A stretch of DNA of 28,937 bases from JAAYHC01 sp964483175. Its GTDB lineage: Bacteria; Bacillota; UBA5301. Below the pieces are notes generated by a model that did not search any database, was not told where the DNA came from, and saw only the letters and a program-made list of their open reading frames with translations. The translations under genes were made by a program, and so were the position numbers. The stretch is taken from contig CAZAAT010000026.1 in NCBI GenBank assembly GCA_964483175.1, positions 1-28,937 of the forward strand, given 5' to 3'. This document shows positions 1-8,206 of the stretch, piece after piece; positions within the stretch are counted from its first letter, which is position 1; every line of letters begins with the position of its first letter.

Positions 1-799
1 TTCCCACTATCTTCTCGATTTCAGCACGCCCCGCTTGGCCGATTTCTTTAATCATCGCCCCGTTACGCCCGATAATGATCTTTTTCTGCGAGTCTCTTTC
101 CACATAAATTGTCGCTCTAATTGAGGTCAAGTCCTTGCGTTCATTATACCGAAATTCCTCAATTTCTACGGCCACCGAGTGGGGTACTTCATCGCGCGTT
201 AAATGTAGTACTGCTTCCCGAATAAACTCAGCTGCCAAAACCTGTTCAGGTTGATCGGTAACCATCTCCGGCGGAAAGTACTGGGGCCCCTCAGATAGCC
301 GATCCATCACGAGATCTATCAACCGATCCAAGCCTTGGCCGGAGAGAGCGGAAACTGCAATCCAATCAGCGGGGGCTACCCCAGCAGGTAGGGCTAAATC
401 AGACTTCGCGGCATCAACTTTATTGCCCACGACCAGATAGTCGCGGCCGGCTTTACGCAATAACTCTAGCAACTCCAGATCCTTATCTTGCCAGCCCGTT
501 ATCACATCATACACCAACAATACCAAATCTGCATCACCCATCGCCCGTCTGGCTCTAGAGACCATATACCTGCCCAAACTATGCCTAGGCGTATGGATTC
601 CGGGGGTATCGACAAAAATTATTTGACCGTCTTCAGCGGTATATACGCCGCGAATGAGGGTCCGGGTAGTCTGTGGTTTCGGCGAGACAATAGCAACTTT
701 TTGGGCTAGAATTGAATTTAGTAGAGTAGATTTGCCGACATTCGGACGGCCAATCAGACTGACAAAACCTGACTTATAACCACCGGCTCTATAGGTCAT
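1..799 (-). CDS. era: GTPase Era, 3' end cut by window edge
   Basis: Era is an essential GTPase that binds the 3' end of 16S rRNA and helps 30S ribosome assembly. About 266 codons are present; the family is about 300 residues, so roughly the last 30 are outside the window. Read on the minus strand, the N-terminus has the P-loop GRPNVGKST, then the G3 motif DTPG (near 605) and the G4 motif NKVD (near 425). The KH RNA-binding domain follows, with the signature GRNGAMIKEIG close to the window edge. The ATG at 799 lies inside the end of cdd (11-base overlap), giving a protein that begins MTYRAGGYKSGF and reaches the P-loop at the usual distance. It is the last visible gene of a long, tightly packed run. 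Confidence 0.96.
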   Translation of the reverse strand, partial: MTYRAGGYKSGFVSLIGRPNVGKSTLLNSILAQKVAIVSPKPQTTRTLIRGVYTAEDGQIIFVDTPGIHTPRHSLGRYMVSRARRAMGDADLVLLVYDVITGWQDKDLELLELLRKAGRDYLVVGNKVDAAKSDLALPAGVAPADWIAVSALSGQGLDRLIDLVMDRLSEGPQYFPPEMVTDQPEQVLAAEFIREAVLHLTRDEVPHSVAVEIEEFRYNERKDLTSIRATIYVERDSQKKIIIGRNGAMIKEIGQAGRAEIEKIVG

Positions 800-1187
800 C
801 TCTAGTAAATACCAGGGGTAACAGATCTTCGATCTTGATCACCCTAGTCTCTCCTTTCAAATTAGCCATTACAACCTCGATCTGGGCCCCCCACTCCATG
901 ATTACCTGACGGCAAATACCGCAAGGGGCAACCGGCTCGTTGGTATCAGCGATGCAACAAACCGCCACTATCTCAGTATCCCCTTCTGACACCGCTTTGA
1001 AAACTGCGGTTCGTTCTGCACAACAGGTCGCTCCGGAACTGGCCGATTCGATATTACATCCTGTGTAAACCTTACCCTGCGCAGTAAGGACAGCCGCCCC
1101 CACTGAAAAGCCACTATACGGTGCATAAGCAAACTCCCTAGCCTTGCGGGCTGATGTTACCAGAAGCTCGATTGTCCTATTGTTCAT
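789..1187 (-). CDS. cdd: cytidine deaminase
   Basis: A cytosolic zinc enzyme that deaminates cytidine and deoxycytidine to uridine and deoxyuridine in pyrimidine salvage. It has 132 residues, the size of the small homotetrameric bacterial/eukaryotic class. Zinc-binding and catalytic residues are visible: CAE at about 56-58, with the Glu as proton shuttle, and PCGIC at about 88-92 supplying the other two Cys ligands. The N-terminal YAPYSGFSVGAA substrate-pocket motif is intact. The ATG has a clear GGAGGG site and overlaps the stop of the DUF502 gene (ATGA). The 3' end overlaps the era start. The cdd-era pairing is a conserved Firmicutes arrangement. Confidence 0.97.
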   Translation of the reverse strand: MNNRTIELLVTSARKAREFAYAPYSGFSVGAAVLTAQGKVYTGCNIESASSGATCCAERTAVFKAVSEGDTEIVAVCCIADTNEPVAPCGICRQVIMEWGAQIEVVMANLKGETRVIKIEDLLPLVFTRDDL

Positions 1188-1816
1188 TTATTCCCTCCGC
1201 CTGAACTTTTTTCTCCATTGTTAATCGGAGAGACAATCCCACCGGAAACCACCAACTTTAGCCCATCTTCAACACTCATATCTGAAAAAATAACATCCCG
1301 TCTCGGCACATACAGCAAGAATCCCGAGGTCGGATTCGGAGTCGTAGGGATAAAGACCGCCATTACGTCCTCATCAGTTTTTTCATGAATCTCGTTTTTA
1401 ATATCTGAAGTCATGAAGGCGATCGCCCACAACCCTGGCCGCGGGTATTCAACTAGCACTACTTGCTGGAAGGCAACATTGGTCCCATGCAAAAAAGCAT
1501 CGACGATCTGTTTAACCGTCAGGTAAACACTGCGGACGAGGGGTATCTTGGTCACCAGGTCTTCTCCAAAGGCAATCAACCGTCTGCCAAGATAATGGGC
1601 GGCAAATATTCCGGTTAACAAAATTAGCACTAGAGAGGTTAAAATACCTATCCCCGGTATTCTCATACCCATAAAGCGGGCAATAGCATTGCCCAAGACA
1701 GAGTCAAAAAATTTAAATCCCCACCAAAGCACATAAATGGTGACTACCACCGGAAGCCAAACTAACAGCCCGGTTATCAAGTATTTGCGAAACATACGCG
1801 GCCAGGTTGTTGACAC
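1184..1816 (-). CDS. DUF502 family membrane protein
   Basis: A 210-residue protein of the DUF502 family, whose function is unknown. Two hydrophobic segments (about 11-33 and 56-76) suggest an inner-membrane hairpin. A soluble part follows, containing the family-typical stretch around KIPLVRSVYLTVKQ and a VFIPTTPNPTSGFLLYVP block. The start is a GTG, with AAGGAG nine bases upstream; no ATG lies nearby in frame. It follows dgkA by 15 bases and overlaps cdd by four (ATGA), so it is translated from the same message. The neighbouring lipid kinase makes an envelope role plausible, but that is inference only. The family call rests on pattern recognition of the two-TM layout and the TPNPTSG-type motif. 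Confidence 0.85.
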   Translation of the reverse strand: MSTTWPRMFRKYLITGLLVWLPVVVTIYVLWWGFKFFDSVLGNAIARFMGMRIPGIGILTSLVLILLTGIFAAHYLGRRLIAFGEDLVTKIPLVRSVYLTVKQIVDAFLHGTNVAFQQVVLVEYPRPGLWAIAFMTSDIKNEIHEKTDEDVMAVFIPTTPNPTSGFLLYVPRRDVIFSDMSVEDGLKLVVSGGIVSPINNGEKSSGGGNK

Positions 1817-1831
1817 TATCTCTATCTCCTT

Positions 1832-2200
1832 TTAACCGACTAAATGTGGACCAAAAATGCAGACCCCAACAACAACTGCGGCTACAGCGGTTAACAACAC
1901 CGCGGCCGCAGCGACATTTTTGGCATGACCGGCTAGAGGATGGGGCTGATCAGTCACTAGGTCGACGACGAGCTCAAGCGCCGTATTGAAAGCCTCAGCC
2001 GCCAATACGGCCCCAATCGTGAGGCCGAGGATCGCCCATTCCAGTGCGGTCAGCTTGTAGACAACTCCGGCGACGATAACGATAACCGCCACCGCCAGAT
2101 GAATTTGCATATTCCGCTCGGAGAGCACCGTATATTTAATGCCCTGCCAAGCATAGCCGAAACTTTCGCGCAGGCTTGAACTTTTCATACGCGCATTCAC
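1832..2200 (-). CDS. dgkA: undecaprenol/diacylglycerol kinase, DgkA family
   Basis: A small integral-membrane lipid kinase of 122 residues. In Gram-positive bacteria this family mainly phosphorylates undecaprenol, recycling the carrier lipid for cell-wall synthesis. The signature AEAFNTALELVVD is followed by HPLAGHAKNVAAAAV, matching the family active-site helix and the HPLAK-KDVAAGAVL-type motif. Three membrane segments are apparent. The first possible start is a GTG overlapping the ybeY stop (GTGA); an ATG four codons later is an alternative, and neither has a strong ribosome site. It lies in the conserved ybeY-dgkA-cdd-era order. Carrier-lipid recycling would also serve the wall and glycan genes elsewhere in the window. 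Confidence 0.93.
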   Translation of the reverse strand: MNARMKSSSLRESFGYAWQGIKYTVLSERNMQIHLAVAVIVIVAGVVYKLTALEWAILGLTIGAVLAAEAFNTALELVVDLVTDQPHPLAGHAKNVAAAAVLLTAVAAVVVGVCIFGPHLVG

Positions 2201-2685
2201 TCTCTAGCGAGCCCAGCTTGCACCAGATAATGCTCTTCTGCCGTTCTCATTAACAGACGGTCATCCTCATTCAGGTGATCATAACCTAACAGATGAAGCA
2301 AGCCATGCACAAATAAAAAGGCAATCTCGCGAAGAAAAGAATGTCCATATGAATCAGCCTGACGCCAAGCAGTATCCAACGATATTACAATATCACCCAG
2401 TACCAGTGAGCCGGCATCCGCATCACCAGGTTCAATGATTATCTTACCGGGGGCTGCATATTCATACAAGGGAAATGAGAGTACATCTGTTGCACAATCT
2501 GTCTGTCGATACTCCTGATTTAGCTCACGAATTCGGTCATCATTAGTAAACAATACGCTAACTTCTGCCTCCAGGCCAAGTTCAGCCATAATGATTTCTT
2601 CGGCTAAAGCTGCGAGTGTATTGGTTAGACTCTGGTCAACCTCGATTTCGCCATGCTCATTGGCGATGATAACTTCGGTGCTCAT
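2197..2685 (-). CDS. ybeY: endoribonuclease YbeY (16S rRNA maturation factor)
   Basis: YbeY is a zinc-dependent endoribonuclease involved in 16S rRNA 3'-end maturation and ribosome quality control. The protein has 162 residues. The metal-binding motif HGLLHLLGYDH lies at about 127-137, and the conserved TDVLSFPL segment at about 66-73. An in-frame extension 22 codons upstream is possible. I chose ATG 2685 because it has a GGGAGGTGA ribosome site at ideal distance and because the extension would run into the end of yqfF. The yqfF stop lies inside this ribosome site, four bases before the ATG, so the two are probably translationally coupled. Confidence 0.96.
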   Translation of the reverse strand: MSTEVIIANEHGEIEVDQSLTNTLAALAEEIIMAELGLEAEVSVLFTNDDRIRELNQEYRQTDCATDVLSFPLYEYAAPGKIIIEPGDADAGSLVLGDIVISLDTAWRQADSYGHSFLREIAFLFVHGLLHLLGYDHLNEDDRLLMRTAEEHYLVQAGLARE

Positions 2686-2689
2686 GGGC

Positions 2690-4864
2690 TCACCTCCCTT
2701 TTTTAGCTTCCATTTCCTTAAGTAGTTTGTCCGGATATTCAACGCGAGCATGAAAAATGCCGGTCAGAACCCTGACAAAACTGTTCGCAATTGTATCAAG
2801 GTCTTTTAGCGTCAAATCGGACTCATCCAACTGCCCATCGCCCAAACGTTCCTTGATGATTTTACGCACTATTGCTTCGATCCGGCCCGGAGTTGGTTTT
2901 TGCATCGAGCGAACTGCAGCCTCCGCTGCATCAGCCAGCATCACCAAGGCAGCTTCTTTCGTCTGAGGCTTGGGGCCAGCATAATGAAAATCCTGTTCTT
3001 CGATGGTGCCATCTTTCTCATTCTCGAGGGCGCGATGATAGAAGAATTTGACCAAATCAGTCCCATGATGCTGCTGGATAATATCGATGACCACTTTAGG
3101 GAGCTTGGCTTCTTTCGCCATTTCTACGCCATCTTTTACGTGTGAGGTAATAATCAGCGTACTCAAGCTCGGCGAGATTTTGTCATGTGGATTTTCCTGA
3201 GCAAATTGGTTCTCGACAAAAAAGTACGGTCGCTTCAATTTTCCGATGTCATGATAATATGCTCCGACCCTTGCCAGCAGTGGATCGCCATTCACCGCCT
3301 CGGCGGCTGCCTCGGCCATGTTGGCCACCATCAGACTGTGGTGGTAAGTGCCCGGAGCCTCAACCAAGAGTCGCTTCATCAGCGGTTGGTTGGGATTAGA
3401 CAACTCTAACAGCCTAATTGATGAAGTAATTCCGAACAAGCTTTCCAGGTACGCTAGTGAGCCAATAGCTAAAATGGACGAGACGATACCGTTGACCAGT
3501 CCCAAATAGCTTTGTTTGATGACCGAAATCTCATTTTGAAAGAGGCCGATGCCCAAAATGGTAAAGAAAGTGACTCCTGCGACGATTCCTCCAGCGCGCA
3601 TCAGATCACTCCGCTGGCTCACTTTGGATACGGAAAAGATTGCGGTAAGCCCTCCGACCAGGGCAACAACCATAAACCGAAAATCCCCGTTTCCAGCAAC
3701 TACCCCGACCATAACCGCCAAGAAGACGGAGGTCATTACCGCGACCTTGGAATCAATTAAAATAGCAATCAACATGGTAGCAAAGGCGACAGGGATAATA
3801 TATCCAATACCCGGCCAGGGAATCGTGCTCATAATTTTGGCCCCGAAGGTCATCGTAACAGTGACCAAGCCTAACAGAGCTAAGAGTGATTCATCCTTTA
3901 AAAAGCGCGACTCATATTGGTAGATGAAAAAACCAAGCAATGAGACCATGATCAGGGTGATGATCGCTATCCCCAAAAAGCTAATTAAACCGCCCTCACC
4001 ACGCTGCAAGCCCAGCTCACGCAGGATCCTTAGGTCTTCTTGATCAATCACATCTCCGCGTCGAACGATTGCTTGTCCTTTGAGAATCCGCACCGGTTCG
4101 ACGGATTGGCGGGCAATTTCTTGGCCGCGTTGCACCGCATCCGGGTCTAGAACCAGGTTCGGTCGGAGCAAACTAGAAATAATAGTCGCAGCAGGCTCAA
4201 CCGGGGTGGATCCGTTTAACCGATCAGCCAAATCTTGCCGCAGTTTATCCTGAACCTCCGCAAGGTTATCCGGAGTGATGCGCTCAGACAGCAAGTATGT
4301 ATTAAGCAGAGTCGAAGCGATATTTTGCAAGCGGGGTAAAGACTGAGTGCTATCATGAAGGGTCACCAATTGCCACGGACTGATCTCCGCCCCTGATATT
4401 TCCTCAATCCTGGCCGCAGCTTCATGGGCGATTACGGTCCTCTGCTCAGTAATTGAGCCCGACCGCCCCGGCTGAGGCTGTTGCATTTCGACTAGCGCTT
4501 CACTGATAATTTGAAAGACCAGTTCGACCTGGTCCACCGCGGTCCGGGCAATTTCCCGGTTGATTACATAATTAGCCGGATCTTCTTTGATCAGTTTCAG
4601 CGCTTGTTCTTCGGCCGCTTGCCGCAGTTTATCGGTTCCAGCCTCATCGATAATGGTCCTAGGTGCCTGAATATCGCGAGTGGCTACTTGTCCAACTTGC
4701 AGATTCACTTGGCGTGGCTCCAGATTAGCGCCAAGAATCGCGATCAGTGAAATGGTAAAGACAGCACCCAGCACCCAGCTTTTTTTCAGCAAAGAGCCTA
4801 ATTGAGCAGCTTGCTCCCTATTAAAGTGACTCCTAAGCACTCGCCAGAAATCTCGTTTAGTCAT
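2690..4864 (-). CDS. pgpH: cyclic-di-AMP phosphodiesterase, PgpH/YqfF HD family
   Basis: A 724-residue membrane protein of the 7TM-HD family; characterised members (Listeria PgpH) hydrolyse c-di-AMP. Layout: short cytoplasmic N-terminus, one TM helix (about 30-48), an extracytoplasmic 7TMR-HDED domain (about 50-285), a multi-helix membrane block (about 293-480), then a cytoplasmic HD domain. The HD metal motifs are intact: the run APGTYHHSLMVANMAEA, then YYHDIGK near residue 535, and QQHHGT. c-di-AMP controls potassium uptake and wall stress. The ATG overlaps the end of yqfD by eight bases, with only a modest AAGGA site upstream. phoH, usual between yqfD and this gene, is missing here. Confidence 0.95.
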   Translation of the reverse strand: MTKRDFWRVLRSHFNREQAAQLGSLLKKSWVLGAVFTISLIAILGANLEPRQVNLQVGQVATRDIQAPRTIIDEAGTDKLRQAAEEQALKLIKEDPANYVINREIARTAVDQVELVFQIISEALVEMQQPQPGRSGSITEQRTVIAHEAAARIEEISGAEISPWQLVTLHDSTQSLPRLQNIASTLLNTYLLSERITPDNLAEVQDKLRQDLADRLNGSTPVEPAATIISSLLRPNLVLDPDAVQRGQEIARQSVEPVRILKGQAIVRRGDVIDQEDLRILRELGLQRGEGGLISFLGIAIITLIMVSLLGFFIYQYESRFLKDESLLALLGLVTVTMTFGAKIMSTIPWPGIGYIIPVAFATMLIAILIDSKVAVMTSVFLAVMVGVVAGNGDFRFMVVALVGGLTAIFSVSKVSQRSDLMRAGGIVAGVTFFTILGIGLFQNEISVIKQSYLGLVNGIVSSILAIGSLAYLESLFGITSSIRLLELSNPNQPLMKRLLVEAPGTYHHSLMVANMAEAAAEAVNGDPLLARVGAYYHDIGKLKRPYFFVENQFAQENPHDKISPSLSTLIITSHVKDGVEMAKEAKLPKVVIDIIQQHHGTDLVKFFYHRALENEKDGTIEEQDFHYAGPKPQTKEAALVMLADAAEAAVRSMQKPTPGRIEAIVRKIIKERLGDGQLDESDLTLKDLDTIANSFVRVLTGIFHARVEYPDKLLKEMEAKKGR

Positions 4865-6137
4865 TAATCACGAATCCTTCCCAGTTCAGAGGAGGTGGTT
4901 CGCCTACCTCAACACGGCTGTTAAGTCCAATGTCCTCACGGGCACTCACCAAAACCTCTGCTCGAACCCTGCCATCCTCATTGATGAACCGAACCTGTTC
5001 ATCTAAGATCGTGGCATCCGGGGGTAACTCCGTCCTTATTTTGGCCCTAGCCTTCCGGAGGGCCTCTAATTTAGCCTCCCCCGGTTCAACCCAAATCTGA
5101 ACCGTTTGCATCTCTTGGTATACTAGACGAGTTACCGTAATTTCACCTAGTCCCCAAGGGGGAGTCCAACACCAGGTTTGTTCTTCGGTTTGAAATTCCA
5201 CGTAGGGTGAGACTTTCCTTCCAAGGGTAACCGTTCTCTCTCCCAGACCTAAACGGTACGTAATCGTCTGCTTCCCAGTCTGTTCTAGTTTTTGCGAATC
5301 AAAAATCACAGCTGCAGAAGCATCATACCAAGTGAGCGCATGCACAAGCCCGTCAGCAAAAAGATAACCCCATCGGCCAGCGCGGCCTAATAAAGAATTC
5401 GGGTTTTCGGCCACATTCTCGTTATTATAAACCTCCGGACCAAATGAATCAAGTGGAACAACCCCACTAATCAGTATATCTCCAGCTCTGACAGTTTGCC
5501 CTTTGCGCACTACCGGCAGCCCCTCAAAGGCAATTATCGAATCAATAACCCCCGACTTGGTCGCAACCAAATGGCTGGGTTGATCTCGCATTTCCCCAAA
5601 GGATGTCCGCTTTACCGCCTCAATAAACATAGCTGTGCCACGCACCTCTATTGCTGCCCAGGATAGCGAGTCCAGCTCAGTCAGTAACAGCCGCTCCAAC
5701 TCCCTAACATCAACGGCACTACTACGAATTCCAGGGGTAATTCCTGCTTGCTCTAAAAAGTCTCTAACCTGAATCTGCAAGTCCGGCGGGACACTTTCCA
5801 GATTGATAAACCAGATAAAGCCGCTAGCCAAATACAACAAAACGGCAACGCCAACAATTCCCGACACGAGGGCCCGATGTTTAAAGAGCCGGTGAGCCAG
5901 AAAGGGAAGGCCGCGCCGCCGACGAATCTCCACTGCCAGCTGCAAGGACTTGATAATAGGACGTAACCGACGAAATTCTTGGACGGTAACCGAGCAATAT
6001 AGGCGGTCCGGCACCGGTCGGGAAACATTTCTGAGTACGATCCCTTCTCTGTTCGCCAGATTAACGAATGTTTCTAGACGAGCCCCTTTGACCCTGATTA
6101 TAACATACCCTTGCAGACCGTACCGTAACGACCCCAC
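4857..6137 (-). CDS. yqfD: sporulation protein YqfD
   Basis: A 426-residue protein of the YqfD family, conserved in endospore formers and linked to mother-cell (sigma-E) expression in Bacillus; its biochemical role is not established. One clear TM helix lies near residues 92-113 after a basic stretch (RRRRGLPF). A large domain beyond it contains the family-like segments TKSGVIDSIIAFEGLPVVRKGQTV and a GDILISG block resembling a biotinyl-lipoyl/HlyD-type fold. The start is a GTG with GGAGGGG eight or so bases upstream, directly abutting the yqfC stop. The yqfC-yqfD pairing is conserved, and the promoter in front of yqfC should drive both. Membership is confident; molecular function is open. Confidence 0.93.
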   Translation of the reverse strand: MGSLRYGLQGYVIIRVKGARLETFVNLANREGIVLRNVSRPVPDRLYCSVTVQEFRRLRPIIKSLQLAVEIRRRRGLPFLAHRLFKHRALVSGIVGVAVLLYLASGFIWFINLESVPPDLQIQVRDFLEQAGITPGIRSSAVDVRELERLLLTELDSLSWAAIEVRGTAMFIEAVKRTSFGEMRDQPSHLVATKSGVIDSIIAFEGLPVVRKGQTVRAGDILISGVVPLDSFGPEVYNNENVAENPNSLLGRAGRWGYLFADGLVHALTWYDASAAVIFDSQKLEQTGKQTITYRLGLGERTVTLGRKVSPYVEFQTEEQTWCWTPPWGLGEITVTRLVYQEMQTVQIWVEPGEAKLEALRKARAKIRTELPPDATILDEQVRFINEDGRVRAEVLVSAREDIGLNSRVEVGEPPPLNWEGFVIND

Positions 6138-6443
6138 CTATTTCCCCTCCTTCTTGGCAGGGAGGGAAGGGAAAGATAAGGAGGCTACCCGGCCATCCAC
6201 CACTATCTCGGTAGCGCTGATTGAGGCGATTGAAAGCCTTTGGCCATCTAGCCTCAATTCGCCACCCCGCGCCCGAATCCGTAGGCAGGTGGGTTGATAT
6301 AAGATTATGCCCTGGTGGTTTTCGATGATGACCTGAACCCCGGCAACGACCGTAACCTTAGGCAGGTTTAAAACCACCTCTTCGGGCAAGTCCAGCAACC
6401 TTGAGGCTCCGCTGATTAATTCTTTTCGATGAATGGAGCGCAT
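6138..6443 (-). CDS. yqfC: sporulation protein YqfC (YabP/YqfC family)
   Basis: A 101-residue protein of the YabP/YqfC family, small beta-rich proteins made in the mother cell during sporulation. Typical features are the N-terminal LLDLPEEVVLNLPKVTVVG-type stretch and the later IENHQGI and LRLDGQRL motifs. The ATG has a near-perfect ribosome site, AAAGGAGGAT, at good spacing. A sigma-E-type promoter lies in the 45-base gap upstream, so the gene can be expressed on its own as well as from the cassette before it. It is immediately followed by yqfD. Its exact role is unknown; the family assignment rests on sequence pattern plus context. Confidence 0.92.
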   Translation of the reverse strand: MRSIHRKELISGASRLLDLPEEVVLNLPKVTVVAGVQVIIENHQGIILYQPTCLRIRARGGELRLDGQRLSIASISATEIVVDGRVASLSFPSLPAKKEGK

Positions 6444-6464
6444 AGTAATCCTCCTTTATGCAGA

Positions 6465-6494
6465 ATTCTATGCGCCCAGGAAAGGAAATTATGC
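6465..6494 (-). promoter_or_regulatory. sigma-E-type promoter of yqfC-yqfD
   Basis: Read on the minus strand, GCATAAT (6494-6488) matches the sigma-E -35 consensus KMATATT at six of seven positions. After a 15-base spacer, CATAGAAT (6472-6465) matches the -10 consensus CATACAMT at seven of eight. The predicted start point falls at the yqfC ribosome site, giving a very short leader. The -35 overlaps the stop codon of the SPOCS gene. yqfC-yqfD orthologs in Bacillus are known sigma-E genes, which supports the call. Confidence 0.7.
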
Positions 6495-7151
6495 TCGGCC
6501 AAACTCTACGCTGCCCCGGTAGCCATTACGCTGCTGGTAAGCGCTTAATTGCTGTTTCCAGCGGCGACTGAGCTCCTCTTCCATTTCTCGACGGAGTAAT
6601 TCAACATGCATCCGCAGATCATCCTGGTATGAATCTCGCAAGCGCTTTTCAAACTCGAAACATTCCTGTTGGTACCGTAAAGCAAGTTCCGTCTCCAGTT
6701 CTTGCCGCAACTTATCAAGATCTACTGATTGGTGTAACGCTTGGTCCGTCTTAGCTACCGCTGGCGCCTCTTTCTCCGGTCGCAGTTGCTCTCTAGGCTC
6801 TTGCAATAAGAATTCTTCGGTGGCAAATCCTACCAAGCCTTGATTGTCTTGCACCATTACATCCAAACTCACCAGGGTGGTCTCTCCGATCCGTGATCCG
6901 GGTATCGGTTTGGTATTTCTAACCCGCAACTCAACAGCTACAGATTGCCCCGGTAGTGCCCCGAGAATAGTTACTTGCCGGCTGAATGGAACCTTGTTTT
7001 CACGCCGATTTACAATGCCTTCTTGATCTACATAAGAAACGGTCTGCTCAAGAACCCCTTCGACCAAAACTAAATCCGGCTTAACGACTTTACCATTAAC
7101 TGCCTGCGGCTCAGATTCAATATTTTTGATCATCCATTGACGGTTATTCAT
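6489..7151 (-). CDS. SPOCS/DUF3794-like domain protein with C-terminal coiled coil
   Basis: A 220-residue protein. Residues about 22-110 resemble the SPOCS (DUF3794) domain of spore-coat morphogenesis proteins such as SipL: a VLVEGVLEQTVSYVDQEG strand pair, then NKVPFSRQV, then repeated beta-strand patterns. A linker rich in Glu, Pro and Ala (about 115-140) leads into a charged, heptad-like helix (about 143-205, KLRQELETELALRYQQE onward), probably a coiled coil. There is no signal peptide or membrane segment. The ATG overlaps the stop of the preceding glycosyltransferase gene (ATGA), so the two are translated together, and yqfC follows. I infer a spore-envelope scaffold or a partner of the glycosyltransferases. 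The SPOCS assignment is by eye and moderately sure. Confidence 0.72.
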   Translation of the reverse strand: MNNRQWMIKNIESEPQAVNGKVVKPDLVLVEGVLEQTVSYVDQEGIVNRRENKVPFSRQVTILGALPGQSVAVELRVRNTKPIPGSRIGETTLVSLDVMVQDNQGLVGFATEEFLLQEPREQLRPEKEAPAVAKTDQALHQSVDLDKLRQELETELALRYQQECFEFEKRLRDSYQDDLRMHVELLRREMEEELSRRWKQQLSAYQQRNGYRGSVEFGRA

Positions 7152-8206
7152 CGTTCAATCCTCCCAAGTAGTTGCCTGAATTCCGACCGCAACCTTTCCG
7201 GAACATAATTAGCTGCTGTCCGTCTGGCCTGGCTGGCTAATCTTCGCCGGAGCGGTTCATTATCCGCCAGCTCCATTGTCAACCGGCTTAACTCTGCCGG
7301 TGAAGACCAGTGAAAGCCATCACGCCCATGCCTAACAATCTCCTGGGGACCACCTGCAGCATAGACTAATGGTACCACCCCCAGACTCATGGCTTCGACT
7401 ATACTGATGCCAAAATGCTCTGCTCGCTCGGGTGCTCCCGGCTCCTCATAGCCCGCACCATGCCAAAATAGCTTAGCGCGAGAAAGATGCCGAAGTAGTT
7501 CACCCCGCGGCAGATCCGGGAATAATTTGACCTTGCATGTGACAGCCAGCTGGAGTAGTTCTTTCAGTAAAGCGCGGTCAAGCTGACTTTGTCCCGATCC
7601 TCCAATAACATAATATTCCCAGTTTGGTATCTTGTCCCTGATAAGTGCGGAAAAAGTGGTGAACAGGGTTTGATAACCCTTACTGTTGAGCTTCGCCTGA
7701 AATCGACCGATGCTGATGATGAGGTTTTGGCGGTCTGGACTTGGTTGTATAGGCGGCAGACCCGGAGAGGCTGGGGCGATAACCACGGAATCTATTCCCC
7801 AGCGTTGCCGGATCCAGTGTTGACAATAGCGAGAATAACAGATTACCGCCTGATACGAAGCCAATACCTGCAGTGGCGGCCGAGGGCCCACGGGAAATTG
7901 GACGACAAGTATGCCGGTTCGAGCTTGGTTTAACGGCGGCTCACCCAAGGTCAGACAGAGAAATCGGTCAAAACGGCGGGAAAACTTGCTGACCTGAGAA
8001 GTGTTGAGGCGTGGTTGACTCATCCAACTCAGCTCGGCCAGGCTAAGTTCAAAGCGCCGACTTAAGTGGTGGCGTAAATCAGGGACCGGAGCAAGTAGGG
8101 TTGTCCGGCTATCTACGGCTAGCTCTTTGGCCAACAAACAGGCGTATAGCTCCCCACCCCCGAGAGCCGCAAAATACGGATCGTAAACCAGACTATTTAG
8201 CGGCAA
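7148..8206 (-). CDS. GT4-type glycosyltransferase
   Basis: A 352-residue cytosolic glycosyltransferase of GT-B fold, GT4-like. The N-terminal domain starts YDPYFAALGGGE, a glycine-rich acceptor-side loop. The C-terminal nucleotide-sugar domain begins near ISIGRFQAKLNSKGYQ and contains the EX7E element EHFGISIVE with the following AMSLGVVPLVY. Sugar donor and acceptor cannot be told. The only in-frame start is a TTG at 8206, since a stop codon lies just upstream; an AAGGAAAGG site sits about ten bases ahead of it. The gene begins 14 bases inside the previous glycosyltransferase gene and ends overlapping the SPOCS gene. It is less similar to the other three GT4-type members than they are to one another. 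Confidence 0.9.
   Translation of the reverse strand: MPLNSLVYDPYFAALGGGELYACLLAKELAVDSRTTLLAPVPDLRHHLSRRFELSLAELSWMSQPRLNTSQVSKFSRRFDRFLCLTLGEPPLNQARTGILVVQFPVGPRPPLQVLASYQAVICYSRYCQHWIRQRWGIDSVVIAPASPGLPPIQPSPDRQNLIISIGRFQAKLNSKGYQTLFTTFSALIRDKIPNWEYYVIGGSGQSQLDRALLKELLQLAVTCKVKLFPDLPRGELLRHLSRAKLFWHGAGYEEPGAPERAEHFGISIVEAMSLGVVPLVYAAGGPQEIVRHGRDGFHWSSPAELSRLTMELADNEPLRRRLASQARRTAANYVPERLRSEFRQLLGRIER

Noticed and set aside
3187..3923. Several plus-strand open frames opposite pgpH
   Set aside because: They are antisense shadows of a well-supported gene, without ribosome sites or family features.
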